DNA from: RBG-13-33-26 sp964430085
Lineage (GTDB): Archaea; Nanobdellota; Nanobdellia; Pacearchaeales; GW2011-AR1
NCBI GenBank assembly: GCA_964430085.1
Contig: CAYSES010000001.1
Coordinates: forward strand, 1 to 50,288
Length of the DNA stretch: 50,288 bases
Direction of reading: 5' to 3'
The position numbers were made by a program, and so were the translations under genes. Positions 31,958 through 40,914 of the stretch are shown here, in pieces (positions within the stretch are counted from its first letter, which is position 1; each line of letters opens with the position of its first letter). Below the pieces are notes generated by a model. It was not told the origin of the DNA, made no database searches, and saw only the letters and a program-made list of their open reading frames with translations.

Positions 31958-33042
31958 AATTAACTAAAGAAGAACTTGAAGAAAAAGTAAATGAATTAGA
32001 AAGTCATAAAGGAAGACATACTGAACTGGTAAGTGTATACATCCCTGCCGGGTATGATGTTAACTCTGTACAAAAACAATTAGAAGCAGAAAAATCTACT
32101 GCTAAGAATATCAAATCAACAACAACAAGAAATAATGTTACTGATGCGCTTGATAAGATAGTAAGATTTTTGAAGACACTAAAAAAAACACCAGAGAACG
32201 GTCTTGCTGTTTTTGCAGGGAATGTTTCAAAAGTAGAGGGGCAGCAGGATTTACAATTATGGGAAATTGAACCAATCCAACCATTAAAAATAAGGCTTTA
32301 CAGATGTGATAAAGAATTTGTTCTTGAACCCCTAAAAATTATGCTTGAAGTTTCAGAAGTTTTTGGATTGCTTGTTATGGATAGGAAAGAAGCAACAATA
32401 GGAATTCTTGAAGGAAAAAGAATAGAAGTCTTACAAAAAATGACTTCAGGAGTTCCGAGTAAAATAAGGGCGGGGGGTCAATCCTCGCAGAGGTTTCATA
32501 GAATTACAGAAGGCTTGACAAAAGAATTTTACAAAAGAATTGCAGAGGAAATGAAAAAAATATTTTATGATATGCCCAAGCTTAAGGGCATCATTGTTGG
32601 CGGGCCTATTCCTACAAAAGATGAATTCCTTGATGGAGAATTCCTTGCAACAAAATTAAGAGAAAAAGTTATTGGCAGAATTGACATAGGTGACAGTGAT
32701 GAATCTGGATTAAAAGAACTTGTTGAAAAATCAAGGGATATACTCGCTGATCAGGAAATCATTCATGAGAAAAAAATCCTTGAGAAATTTTTTGAAACCT
32801 TGGGAGAAAAACCCGACTTAGCTTTTTATAAAGAAGATAAAATAAAAAAAGCATTACAATATGGTGCTGTCGAAACTTTAATTATTTCAAGAAGTTTTGA
32901 TAAAAAAGCAGCAAAAGAACTTTCTGAAATGGCAGAAAATATCGGGTCTAATATTGAATTGGTGTCTACAGAAACTCCTGAGGGAGAACAATTTAACAAT
33001 CTTTCTGGAATCGGCGCACTTTTAAGATTTAAGATTCAGTAA
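31954..33042 (+). CDS. prf1: Peptide chain release factor aRF1
   Basis: Recognises all stop codons and releases the peptide. The N domain has TAKNIKS (residues 49-55 region), the stop-codon decoding motif; the M domain has RAGGQSSQRF with GGQ at 174-176. The C domain (LQYGAVETLIISRSFD) lacks the usual cysteine-containing minidomain, making 362 residues against about 410. It ends in GIGALLRFKIQ, the normal family end. ATG overlaps the valS stop (ATGA). Confidence 0.95.
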   Translation: MKLTKEELEEKVNELESHKGRHTELVSVYIPAGYDVNSVQKQLEAEKSTAKNIKSTTTRNNVTDALDKIVRFLKTLKKTPENGLAVFAGNVSKVEGQQDLQLWEIEPIQPLKIRLYRCDKEFVLEPLKIMLEVSEVFGLLVMDRKEATIGILEGKRIEVLQKMTSGVPSKIRAGGQSSQRFHRITEGLTKEFYKRIAEEMKKIFYDMPKLKGIIVGGPIPTKDEFLDGEFLATKLREKVIGRIDIGDSDESGLKELVEKSRDILADQEIIHEKKILEKFFETLGEKPDLAFYKEDKIKKALQYGAVETLIISRSFDKKAAKELSEMAENIGSNIELVSTETPEGEQFNNLSGIGALLRFKIQ

Positions 33043-33084
33043 ATTTTGTTACAAAAATTTAAAAAGGTATATACCCCTTTTTAA

Positions 33085-33315
33085 ATGATGGATAAAGATT
33101 ATACCCTCCATGATGTTTACAAGGTGGCGGGGGAAAAAATAACTAAATTAATCATTACTTTGACAGATAAAAATAAAGTTTCGGAAGTTCCCAATTGGTT
33201 TTACACTCCAAATAAGGGATTAAATGGAAAAAGTCCCTTTGAAATCTGCAAAGAAAATCCAGTAAGATTAGAAACAAAACTTATGGATATATTAACCGCT
33301 GCTCAAGGGGGATAG
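33085..33315 (+). CDS. Small protein resembling the MbcA/ParS/Xre antitoxin C-terminal domain
   Basis: A 76-residue protein. FYTPNKGLNGKSPFEICKENPVRLETKLMDIL resembles the toxin-binding domain of MbcA/ParS/Xre antitoxins (W...PN..LxGxxPxE). There is no Xre helix-turn-helix and no RES-type toxin next to it, so it may be an orphan or have other partners. The next Met (33088) is an alternative start. A TATA-like TTTAAAAAGGTATATA lies about 25 bases upstream. Confidence 0.5.
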   Translation: MMDKDYTLHDVYKVAGEKITKLIITLTDKNKVSEVPNWFYTPNKGLNGKSPFEICKENPVRLETKLMDILTAAQGG

Positions 33316-33380
33316 GTTCTTCAATAACCTTTAATTAAATAATCTTTTAAATATTCTTTATTTAGTTCTCTTATAAAAAT

Positions 33381-34427
33381 ATGAAAAAAGAAGTTTTAGT
33401 AACATTTATCTTAATATTATCTCTGATGTTTATCTTTGTTATTATTAATTTAGTAATTAATATGAAAAATGAAAACCCTAATAATATATTTGTTAACAAT
33501 ACTGTTATCAATTTTAGTTCTCTTACACTGAAACAAAAACTCGCGCAGATGATTATAGTTTATGGTGATGATGAAAGTAATATAATCTTGATAAAATTGA
33601 ATGTTGGAGGAATTTTTTTAGATAACCAAAAAAGTGAAGAAGATTATAAAGGCCTAATCAATAAATACCAAAATAACTCAAAGATTAAATTATTTGTGAC
33701 AACTGATTTGGAAGGGGCATGGAATCCATTCTATAATTTTAAAGATTTTCCAAAATTTTCTGATATTGAAAACAATAAAGAAGCATATAACGCGGGATTG
33801 AATGAAGGTAAAGCATTAAAGGAGATTGGATTTAATTTGAATTTTGCCCCAGTTGCAGAATTTTTTGATAAGGTTTATGGTGGGCGAACTTTTAATGGGA
33901 CAAAAGGAGAACTAGAAGAAAAGTTGACTAATTATATTACAGGATTGCAGGAAAATATTAAAGGTACCTGCAAACATTATCCAGGGGAAGGAATGATTAA
34001 TAACTTACATGATAAGATTGATTATGAAAATATTTCTGAAGACGATCTGGAATTATTTCAAATTTGTTTTGATGAAAATATTTCTGCTATTATGATTGGA
34101 CATCAAATAGTTTCAGGTAAATTGGATTCTTCTAAAAAACCTGCATCTGTTTCGTCTGAAATAATAAACTCACTTAAAAACTTTTCAGGACTTATTATAA
34201 GTGATGAAATAAACATGAAAGGCTTGTCTGATTTTTATCCTTCTAAACTTGAGAGATATGAACAATTGATAAATTCGGGAGAAAATATAATCCTTGATTT
34301 TAAATTCAGTCCATCTCTTTTAAATGAACTTGAAACATTAACAAAAGAGGGAAAAATAAGTGAAGAAAAAATAAATGAAAGTGTTAAGAAAATATTAATT
34401 GCAAAAGGATATTCAATCGTCCAATAA
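33381..34427 (+). CDS. Glycoside hydrolase family 3-like, membrane-anchored
   Basis: A 348-residue protein with an N-terminal membrane segment (about residues 5-27) and a GH3 (NagZ-like) barrel. Motifs: LAQMIIVYGDD, FAPVAEFFD, CKHYPGEGM (about 195-203, the KH(F/Y)PGxG signature) and LIISDEINMKGL (about 270-281), whose Asp is the expected nucleophile. NagZ-type enzymes cleave beta-N-acetylglucosaminides, often in cell-wall recycling. The enzyme sits outside, so a target glycan on host or self surface is plausible; inference. Potential sequons are frequent. Confidence 0.88.
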   Translation: MKKEVLVTFILILSLMFIFVIINLVINMKNENPNNIFVNNTVINFSSLTLKQKLAQMIIVYGDDESNIILIKLNVGGIFLDNQKSEEDYKGLINKYQNNSKIKLFVTTDLEGAWNPFYNFKDFPKFSDIENNKEAYNAGLNEGKALKEIGFNLNFAPVAEFFDKVYGGRTFNGTKGELEEKLTNYITGLQENIKGTCKHYPGEGMINNLHDKIDYENISEDDLELFQICFDENISAIMIGHQIVSGKLDSSKKPASVSSEIINSLKNFSGLIISDEINMKGLSDFYPSKLERYEQLINSGENIILDFKFSPSLLNELETLTKEGKISEEKINESVKKILIAKGYSIVQ

Positions 34428-34458
34428 CCTTTAAAATATTGATTCTTCTTTTATAATT

Positions 34459-35007
34459 ATGGAACCTACAAGCAAAACTCTTGATGAGATAGATGAAGCA
34501 AGAGAAAAAGAAGATCTCAAAAAATTAGAAGCTGTTTTCTTTGTAAGTGCAAGGTTCCTGAACATGCAGGAATTAATTTCCCTAACTGATTTAAACCCCA
34601 TAATTCTTGAAGAACTTTTAGAAAAACTTCAGGAAAAATATGAAAATCAGGATTCTGCAATAGAGATAATTGAGAGAAATAAAATGTGGAAAATGGATGT
34701 CAAGCCTGAATATCATAATATTATAAATAAACTTGCAGGAGGGAAATCTGAATTCTCAAAAGCAGAACAGGAAACTCTTGGAATTATTGCATTTAAGCAG
34801 CCAATAAAACAATCTGTAATAATAAAAATTAGAGGAAACAAGGCTTATGATCACATAAAAAAATTTGTTGATTTTGGACTTTTGAAAAAAAAGAAAACAG
34901 GGCATACACATGAACTTAGTCTGAGTGATGACTTTTATGATTATTTTACTTTTCAGGGGGATAATTTAGCACAAGAATCTTTAAAAGTAAATAATTCTGA
35001 AGAGTAA
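34459..35007 (+). CDS. scpB: Segregation and condensation protein ScpB
   Basis: A 182-residue kite protein of the SMC-kleisin complex. Two winged-helix domains are visible: EAVFFVSARFLNMQELISLTDL..., and EFSKAEQETLGIIAFKQPIKQSVIIKIRGNKAYDHIKKFVDFGLL. These match ScpB, the second with the conserved LxIIAyxQPItrxeixxIRG pattern. No ScpA or SMC gene is in the window. A 31-base spacer separates it from GH3; the next gene begins 1 base later. Confidence 0.92.
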   Translation: MEPTSKTLDEIDEAREKEDLKKLEAVFFVSARFLNMQELISLTDLNPIILEELLEKLQEKYENQDSAIEIIERNKMWKMDVKPEYHNIINKLAGGKSEFSKAEQETLGIIAFKQPIKQSVIIKIRGNKAYDHIKKFVDFGLLKKKKTGHTHELSLSDDFYDYFTFQGDNLAQESLKVNNSEE

Positions 35008-35008
35008 A

Positions 35009-36232
35009 ATGGAGATTCTGCCAATAATATACTTGGGGTATATGTTTATATCATTTTATTTTCTGTCTGTGTTCTTATTTTTATTTTTTAATAATAGAAA
35101 ACGCCTTTTTGATTATCCTAAACCTAAAAAGCAGTATAGTATTTCTGTACTTGTTCCTGCATGGAATGAAGAAAAGACTATTGAAGAAACAATTGACCAT
35201 ATTTTTAGGATAGATTATCCAATTAAAGAATTAATAGTTCTAAATGACGGATCTACTGACAAGACAAAAGAAATTGTTGAACGACTTTTGAAAAAATATC
35301 CTAAATTAAAATTAATAAACAAGAAAAACTCCGGTAAAGGTGATTCTTTGAATGCAGGCCTTAAGGTCGCTAAAGGTGAATTAGTCGTGGTGGTTGATGC
35401 GGACAGTTACCCCGATAAAGAATCTTTTAAGAAACTTGTTGGTTTTTTTGACGATGAAAAAGTTGGAGCAGCAACATGTGTTTTTGTCCCAAGAAACAGA
35501 AATAAATTTATCGAAAAGATGCAGGTAATCGAGTATAATATAATTGCCTTTACAAGAAAGCTTCTTGGATATGTTGATGCAATTTACGTTACTCCCGGGC
35601 CATTAGCTATGTATAGAAAAACCGCTTTAAACAAAATAGGTGGCTTTGATACAAAGAATATGACCGAAGATATAGAGATTACTTGGCGGCTTATTCAGGC
35701 GGGATATAAAAGAAAAATGTGCTTGTCTACAAACGCAACAACAACAGTTCCAGACAATCTAAAAGCATGGTATATACAAAGGAGAAGATGGAATGTTGGA
35801 GGGTTGCAATGTATGGCAAAATATAAAAAAACTTTCTTGAAAAAAAACATGCTTGGGATGTTTGTATTGCCTTTTTTTATACTCCAGCTTTTTTTGGGCG
35901 TTTTGGGACTTGGAGTATTTTTGTATCTGATTGTAACAAGGATTCTTTCTAATTATATATTCGTTAAATATTCTGTTTCTGTAGGAGTCCCCCTTATAAC
36001 TATGGAAGACCTTTATATAACCCCCAGTTTCTTGAATTATTTGGGAATTGTATTGTTTATTACTGGAATGATTTTTACTTTTCTTGTTTTTTCAATCATG
36101 AAAGAAACTGTGTTGAAAAAACAAAATATTTTTAATATCCTATTTTATTCAGTTGTTTATCTGATGGCATATCCTGTTATTATGATAAGTTCAGTATACA
36201 ATTATTTTAAAAGAGACAAGAAGTGGAGATAA
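35009..36232 (+). CDS. Membrane glycosyltransferase family 2
   Basis: A 407-residue processive-type GT2. One N-terminal membrane helix, a GT-A domain with VLVPAWNEEKTIEETI (about residues 47-62), NDGSTDKT (about 89-96), VVVDADSY DxD-like metal site (about 126-133), TEDIEITW and QRRRW (the QxxRW motif, about 256-260), and a C-terminal group of three to four membrane helices. This is the layout of hyaluronan/PgaC-like synthases that build beta-linked polysaccharide across the membrane. The stop is one base from the next ATG, forming an operon with the thioredoxin-like protein. Confidence 0.92.
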   Translation: MEILPIIYLGYMFISFYFLSVFLFLFFNNRKRLFDYPKPKKQYSISVLVPAWNEEKTIEETIDHIFRIDYPIKELIVLNDGSTDKTKEIVERLLKKYPKLKLINKKNSGKGDSLNAGLKVAKGELVVVVDADSYPDKESFKKLVGFFDDEKVGAATCVFVPRNRNKFIEKMQVIEYNIIAFTRKLLGYVDAIYVTPGPLAMYRKTALNKIGGFDTKNMTEDIEITWRLIQAGYKRKMCLSTNATTTVPDNLKAWYIQRRRWNVGGLQCMAKYKKTFLKKNMLGMFVLPFFILQLFLGVLGLGVFLYLIVTRILSNYIFVKYSVSVGVPLITMEDLYITPSFLNYLGIVLFITGMIFTFLVFSIMKETVLKKQNIFNILFYSVVYLMAYPVIMISSVYNYFKRDKKWR

Positions 36233-36233
36233 T

Positions 36234-36890
36234 ATGATAAAAAAACAAAAATATATTTTTTTATACGCCTTGCTTTTAACCTTCATAGTTTTTAACATAG
36301 GAATTTTTATGGGATATATGCTGGAATCCTCAAGAGTAAGCAAGATCAATACAATGTACCTTGATGCTGAAATGGAACTTCTTGATCAAATGACCCAGAA
36401 GGATGCCTTGAATGTTGTAAACTTAGATTGTGATCTTCTTGTTGAAGAAAATGTCAAATTTGCGGATAGAATATTTGAAGAAGCATTACTCATACAAAAA
36501 TACGAAGAAGCTAATAAGATTGATGGTGATATTAAATTTCAGCATAAGCGATTTGATTTACTAAGAACTCTTTTTTGGATGAATAGCATAAGCATAAAAC
36601 AAAAATGTGATTCCAGTTATCATAATCTAGTTTATTTTTATAAGTATAATAATCCTACAATAGAACAGGAATCAAAACAGAAATTTTTCTCTAATCTCCT
36701 AAAAGAGCTAAAAGATAAATGGGGAAATGCTATAATGTTGATTCCTATTGCCGCTGATAATGATATCCCTTCAATAAACCTCCTAACACAAAAATATGGA
36801 ATAGACAAATTGCCAGTAATATTAATAGATGAAAAAACAAAGATAACAGATATTGAGAATTTGGATGATATAGAAAAATACCTTGTTTGA
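36234..36890 (+). CDS. Membrane-anchored protein with a thioredoxin-like C-terminal part
   Basis: A 218-residue protein with one N-terminal membrane helix (about residues 8-30), a helical central region, and a C-terminal part (IMLIPIAADNDIPSINLLTQKYGIDKLPVILIDEK) shaped like a thioredoxin fold with the cis-Pro LPVIL. There is no CxxC, so redox activity is unlikely. Similar proteins recur in DPANN surface loci. Encoded 1 base after the GT2 gene. Role unknown. Confidence 0.6.
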   Translation: MIKKQKYIFLYALLLTFIVFNIGIFMGYMLESSRVSKINTMYLDAEMELLDQMTQKDALNVVNLDCDLLVEENVKFADRIFEEALLIQKYEEANKIDGDIKFQHKRFDLLRTLFWMNSISIKQKCDSSYHNLVYFYKYNNPTIEQESKQKFFSNLLKELKDKWGNAIMLIPIAADNDIPSINLLTQKYGIDKLPVILIDEKTKITDIENLDDIEKYLV

Positions 36891-36944
36891 TTACTGATAT
36901 CTCATTATAGAAATCTTAAAAAAGAGCCATAACCCTCTTTGTTT

Positions 36945-37637
36945 ATGGGTGAATGCTTCAGATGCGGAATTTCAGGGGAAAGGGTGAAATTATATGATGC
37001 TATTTCTAGCAAGGGACTTGTAAAAGTTTGTAATGAGTGTGCTTCTATAGAAGATATCCCTGTCATAAAAAAACCTGATGAAAGAGCAACAGCCTCCCCA
37101 AAACAAGTTTCTGTTCAAGAAAGATTAAATAGCATGAACAAAAATAAACTGGGCGAAGTTACTTTAAGAGACCTTATTGATAAAAATTTTGGAGCGCAAA
37201 AATCTCCTCTTCCTTCAGATTTGATTGATAATTTTCATTGGACAATCCAAAGAGTTAGAAGGCTAAGAAAGATATCAAGGACTCAGTTTGCAAATGATAT
37301 TGGGGAAACCGAAGCAACTATGAAAATGGTTGAAAATGGATTCTTGCCAGAGAATAATTATAAGATAATAAATAAAATTGAAGGTTACCTTAGAATAAGT
37401 CTAAGAAAACCTGGAGCATCTGGATTTCCTGAAACTTCAGTTCAAAAAGAAATCCCCAACAAACTTAGTTTTGACAATTCTTCAGTTAGGAATTTAAAAA
37501 TTTCAGATATTAAGGAAATGACAAAAAAACGTGAGGAAAAGATTTTCGATAAACCTATTGATACATGGGAAGATGAATATGCCCAAGATGATGAAAAGTT
37601 CTTAGATGAGCTGGAAAATTGGGATGACAAAGAATAA
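36945..37637 (+). CDS. MBF1-like zinc-ribbon/helix-turn-helix transcription factor
   Basis: A 230-residue protein with an N-terminal zinc ribbon (ECFRCG at residues 3-8; VCNECAS at about 29-35), a flexible middle, and an Xre-like helix-turn-helix (FHWTIQRVRRLRKISRTQFANDIGETEATMKMVENG, about 97-132) with an acidic tail. This is the MBF1 layout, a co-activator-like factor in archaea. The ATG is chosen over the in-frame TTG 6 bases upstream. A TTAAAAAAG AT-rich stretch lies about 25 bases before it. Confidence 0.85.
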   Translation: MGECFRCGISGERVKLYDAISSKGLVKVCNECASIEDIPVIKKPDERATASPKQVSVQERLNSMNKNKLGEVTLRDLIDKNFGAQKSPLPSDLIDNFHWTIQRVRRLRKISRTQFANDIGETEATMKMVENGFLPENNYKIINKIEGYLRISLRKPGASGFPETSVQKEIPNKLSFDNSSVRNLKISDIKEMTKKREEKIFDKPIDTWEDEYAQDDEKFLDELENWDDKE

Positions 37638-37684
37638 TTTTTACAAATCACAACTTTTATAAATCCATTTTAAGACTTCTTATT

Positions 37685-37948
37685 ATGGAACTTAATATTC
37701 TCAGAAAAGAAAAAGACGAAATTGAATTTGAAATTGACAGTCTTACACTAGCCGAGATTTTAAGAGTTTATCTTAATAAAGATTCTGCAGTTACTTTCGC
37801 TGCATGGAAAAGAGAACATCCAACCAAAAAACCTATTTTATTGGTTAAAACCAAAGGGAAAACTGCTAAAAAGGCAATTGATGATGCAATTTCTGAAATA
37901 ACCAAAGATTTGGATAAAGTTGAATCTGATTTCAAAAAATTAAAATAA
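37685..37948 (+). CDS. rpo11: DNA-directed RNA polymerase subunit Rpo11 (L)
   Basis: An 87-residue subunit that pairs with Rpo3 in the polymerase assembly platform. MELNILRKEKDEIEFEID, then LTLAEILRVYLNKDSAVTFAAWKREHP and a helical end fit Rpo11/RPB11. The usual SHTLxN patch reads SLTLAE here. Normal length. A CTTTTATAAATCC TATA-like element lies about 25-30 bases upstream. Coupled to the DUF4389-like gene (1-base gap). Confidence 0.92.
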   Translation: MELNILRKEKDEIEFEIDSLTLAEILRVYLNKDSAVTFAAWKREHPTKKPILLVKTKGKTAKKAIDDAISEITKDLDKVESDFKKLK

Positions 37949-37949
37949 G

Positions 37950-38191
37950 ATGAAAAAAAAAGTAAGTCAAAGAAAAGAGGCGTGGTTTAGAATTATTGTT
38001 GCTGTTATAAGTGGAATAATTTTAGGTGTTTGGAAAGGATTAATCGGAATACTTGCGATAATTAACTGGTTTATCATAATTTTTACTGGAAAAAGGAATA
38101 AAGAATTGGCTTTATTTTGTGAATACTGGAATACAGAACTTTACAAATTTGTTAGATATTTAACTTTTGTTTCGAATAAAAGACCTTTTCC
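37950..38191 (+). CDS. DUF4389-like membrane protein, 3' truncated by gap
   Basis: About 80 residues before the gap. A basic start, a hydrophobic helix pair (FRIIVAVISGIILGVWKGLIGILAIINWFIIIFTGK), then LALFCEYWNTELYKFVRYLTF. Aromatic turns and the W...IFTGK..K pattern resemble DUF4389, whose members often end in a DxYPPF motif, here NKRPFP just before the gap. Function unknown. Confidence 0.65.
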
Positions 38192-38291
38192 NNNNNNNNN
38201 NNNNNNNNNNNNNNNNNNNNNNNNNNNNNNNNNNNNNNNNNNNNNNNNNNNNNNNNNNNNNNNNNNNNNNNNNNNNNNNNNNNNNNNNNNN
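38192..38291. other. Assembly gap (100 N)
   Basis: Exactly 100 undetermined bases. It cuts the 3' end of the DUF4389-like gene and hides the promoter region of radB. Real distance unknown. Confidence 0.99.
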
Positions 38292-38320
38292 CTTATTAAT
38301 TCTCAATTTTTTCTTTCAAC

Positions 38321-39061
38321 ATGACTATTAATAAGGTTGAGCGAATTTCTACTGGGAGCTATGATTTAAACAGGTGGCTTTATGGCGGATATGAGAAGGG
38401 AATTGTAACTATGATTGCAGGGCCTCCTGGAAGCGGTAAAACAAATATGTCTATATTGGCTGCATGTAGTCAGGCTAAAAAAGAAAATAAGATTATTTTT
38501 ATTGATACAGAAGGAGGATTCTCTCCGGATAGGGTGAGACAGATTGTAGGCAATGAAAATCATGAAAAAATTCTTAAGAATATTCTTTTGATCTCGCCCA
38601 CAAATTTTGAAGAACAGAAAAAGGTTTTTTCAACCTTAGATAATAAGCTGAAAAAAGAACAGGTTAATCTTATTATTGTTGATGGGATGGCTATGCTTTA
38701 CAGACTTGAGTTAGGAGATGCAAAAAAAGAAGGCGATGAAACAATAAAAAATGTGAATAGAGAAGTAGCAAAACAAATGAAGATTCTTGCAGAAATATCA
38801 AAGAAACAAGAAATCCCTGTTATAATTACTAATCAAGTTTACAATGAATTCATCTCAGAAGAAGATTTTAGAAAAGGAATACAGGCGGCTACTAATATTG
38901 TCGGAGGTGATTTGATGAAGTATTGGAGTAAGTGCATTATTGAATTGAAGAATGATCGAGGAAAAAGAAAAGCTATATTGCTTAAACACAGAAGCCTTCC
39001 TCAAAAAGAAATTGTATTTGAAATCAAAAAAGAAGGGATTTTTAGGAAAAGATGGATCTAA
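38321..39061 (+). CDS. radB: RadB recombinase paralogue
   Basis: A 246-residue RecA-family ATPase without the N-terminal domain of RadA. STGSYDLNRWLYGGYEKG precedes Walker A GPPGSGKT (residues 34-41); IFIDTEGGFSPDRVRQI, VNLIIVDGMAMLYRLE (Walker B) and a late KAILLKHRSLP follow. RadB assists RadA in homologous recombination. Length is typical. The gene is convergent with the next, overlapping by 4 bases. Confidence 0.93.
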   Translation: MTINKVERISTGSYDLNRWLYGGYEKGIVTMIAGPPGSGKTNMSILAACSQAKKENKIIFIDTEGGFSPDRVRQIVGNENHEKILKNILLISPTNFEEQKKVFSTLDNKLKKEQVNLIIVDGMAMLYRLELGDAKKEGDETIKNVNREVAKQMKILAEISKKQEIPVIITNQVYNEFISEEDFRKGIQAATNIVGGDLMKYWSKCIIELKNDRGKRKAILLKHRSLPQKEIVFEIKKEGIFRKRWI

Positions 39062-39381
39062 GCATAATTTTTTATGACTTCGGTGATTTCTTCTAACTTT
39101 TCTTTTTCAAGAGGCAGTATATTCCCTATCTCTTCTTTTGGAATGTGGTTTGTTATATTAATTTTCCTTATCCACTTTTTATTGTTGAATATCCTGTTTC
39201 CTTCTGAAATAATATTATCTATAAAATATTTCCTAGAATCAAATCTGTCCCATTCTACCCCCATGATATATCCAAAATTTGATCCATCATCTCTATAAAA
39301 ACCTCCCCCATAGTACGTTTTTTGAGTCTTTGGGTTCACTACCTTAAAACATCCGATTTTTATTGATAAATCTTTTCTCAT
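39058..39381 (-). CDS. Hypothetical protein
   Basis: A 107-residue soluble protein. Gly/Tyr-rich turn TYYGGGFYRDDGSNFGY, then GVEWDRFDSRKYFIDNIIS, and a helical acidic end. No family recognised. Its ATG overlaps the stop of the small lipoprotein gene (ATGA), so they share a transcript. Convergent with radB. Confidence 0.6.
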   Translation of the reverse strand: MRKDLSIKIGCFKVVNPKTQKTYYGGGFYRDDGSNFGYIMGVEWDRFDSRKYFIDNIISEGNRIFNNKKWIRKINITNHIPKEEIGNILPLEKEKLEEITEVIKNYA

Positions 39382-39575
39382 TCTTTAATAGCTTTTTCAA
39401 GTGCATTGTTTACAATTTGTGGTATTTTCTTAACCTGTTCTGAAGAATACACTTTGTTCAAGGTATACATCGTTGTTAGTTCAGGAGCAAAATTCAAATC
39501 AAGAGTCTTACAACCATACAAACTTCCTGCCACGATTAAGGCCACTGCAGCTACCTTTCCTAATCTTTTTTCCAT
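39378..39575 (-). CDS. Small putative lipoprotein
   Basis: A 65-residue protein with a basic start and a hydrophobic segment ending in AGSLYGC (Cys at residue 22), a plausible lipobox. The rest, LDLNFAPELTTMYTLNKVYSSEQVKKIP, is short and helical. A membrane-bound lipoprotein is the simplest reading; archaea do lipidate such Cys, though the enzyme is not certain. Coupled with the downstream hypothetical. Confidence 0.6.
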   Translation of the reverse strand: MEKRLGKVAAVALIVAGSLYGCKTLDLNFAPELTTMYTLNKVYSSEQVKKIPQIVNNALEKAIKE

Positions 39576-39670
39576 ACCCTTATTTTATTTGGGGATTTAT
39601 AAATCTTTCATAACTTTATTATTCTTTAGTTATTATACAACAATATAAACATTTATTTCTTATTTTTTAT

Positions 39671-40873
39671 ATGCAAGATGTAAAATTTGAAGTTATTAAG
39701 AAAATCAGTGAAGTTGGGTTTAGATCAAGGAATCTGAAAAATATATCTAAACTAGACAGCAATTCCCCCCCAACTATTTTTGTTGGGAGTAAATTAAAAT
39801 ATCCCTTAGTTAATGTTGGGATATTAAGTCCTTTTGAGAGAGATGAAAATGCATGGGTTTATGATGATGCAAGATATTGGGCGAATAATAACTTTCAAAT
39901 TAATGAGGTTTTGAAATTAAGAGACAATCTTCTTAATTCAAGGTTTCGTTCAAGTGTTCATGATTCACGAACAAACAAAAAGTTTGTCGAGATTGCACAG
40001 GAAATTGCTATTGCTTCTAAACCTGTTGATTTGGAAATAGAACTAAAAAATAAGTTAAATCTTGACAGAAAAAAAGACCGGGTTTTAACTCCGCATGGAC
40101 CTTCAGCAGCTCTTAAAAGGGCAAAGATAACAGGGAACGTTAAAGTTAATCAAAAACTTGATAAGGTGATGAATGATGAAGTGAAATCTTCTGAAGGACT
40201 TGAATTTTTGTATAAAAATAACTTTACTGAATATACTCTGAGTAAAATTCTCAGTGTGGGGGTTTTAGGTTTAAAAAAGAACAAAAGATTAGTTCCTACA
40301 AGATGGAGTATAACAGCAACTGATGATACTCTTGGAAAATTGCTTCTTAAGAAAATAAAAGATTTTCCAATTATTGAGGATTATGAATTATTTTTTGGGG
40401 AATTTTTAGGGAATCAATATTTGATAATGCTTTTTCCTGATGTATGGAGTTATGAATTATTTGAATTATACCTCCCAAGAAGTTCATGGAACCCATCCAG
40501 TGAAATAAAAGCATCTACTGATTTTGAAAATTTTTATGGAAGAAAAGAATACGCTTCTGCAACAGCTGGGGGGTATTATGCATCAAGACTTCCAATCATT
40601 GAATATCTTAATTCAATAAAAAGGCAGGCCGGTGTTCTTGCAATTAGAATTGAAACTCCTTCATACTGGGCTGCTCTTGGAGTTTGGGTTGTAAGGGAAA
40701 GTGTAAGAAAATCTTTGATGAATAAAATGAAATTTTCTGATAATAATGAATTAATCGAATGTACGAAAAAGATAGGAAAGATAAAATATAATTTTGATAT
40801 CTCCCAAATCATAAAGAGAAGCAGATTGTTAGAACAGATGAAAACTCAAAGAAAATTAAGAGAGTGGTTTTAA
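39671..40873 (+). CDS. Nre-family DNA repair protein
   Basis: A 400-residue archaeal Nre protein linked in haloarchaea to repair of DNA damage. Family segments include IFVGSKLKYPLVNVGILSPF near the start, HDSRTNKKFVEIAQEIA, WSITATDD, and the C-terminal ITRP-free ASRLPIIEYLNSIKRQAGVLAIRIETPSYWAALGVWVVRE (read as two parts). It ends with QRKLREWF, a good PCNA-interacting peptide (QxxLxxWF). That suggests recruitment to the replication clamp. A TATA-like TTTATTTCTTATTTTTTATATG precedes the start closely. Confidence 0.9.
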   Translation: MQDVKFEVIKKISEVGFRSRNLKNISKLDSNSPPTIFVGSKLKYPLVNVGILSPFERDENAWVYDDARYWANNNFQINEVLKLRDNLLNSRFRSSVHDSRTNKKFVEIAQEIAIASKPVDLEIELKNKLNLDRKKDRVLTPHGPSAALKRAKITGNVKVNQKLDKVMNDEVKSSEGLEFLYKNNFTEYTLSKILSVGVLGLKKNKRLVPTRWSITATDDTLGKLLLKKIKDFPIIEDYELFFGEFLGNQYLIMLFPDVWSYELFELYLPRSSWNPSSEIKASTDFENFYGRKEYASATAGGYYASRLPIIEYLNSIKRQAGVLAIRIETPSYWAALGVWVVRESVRKSLMNKMKFSDNNELIECTKKIGKIKYNFDISQIIKRSRLLEQMKTQRKLREWF

Positions 40874-40914
40874 AAAATAAATAAAAAAGAATTTACTCTA
40901 AACGAAGAAAAAAT

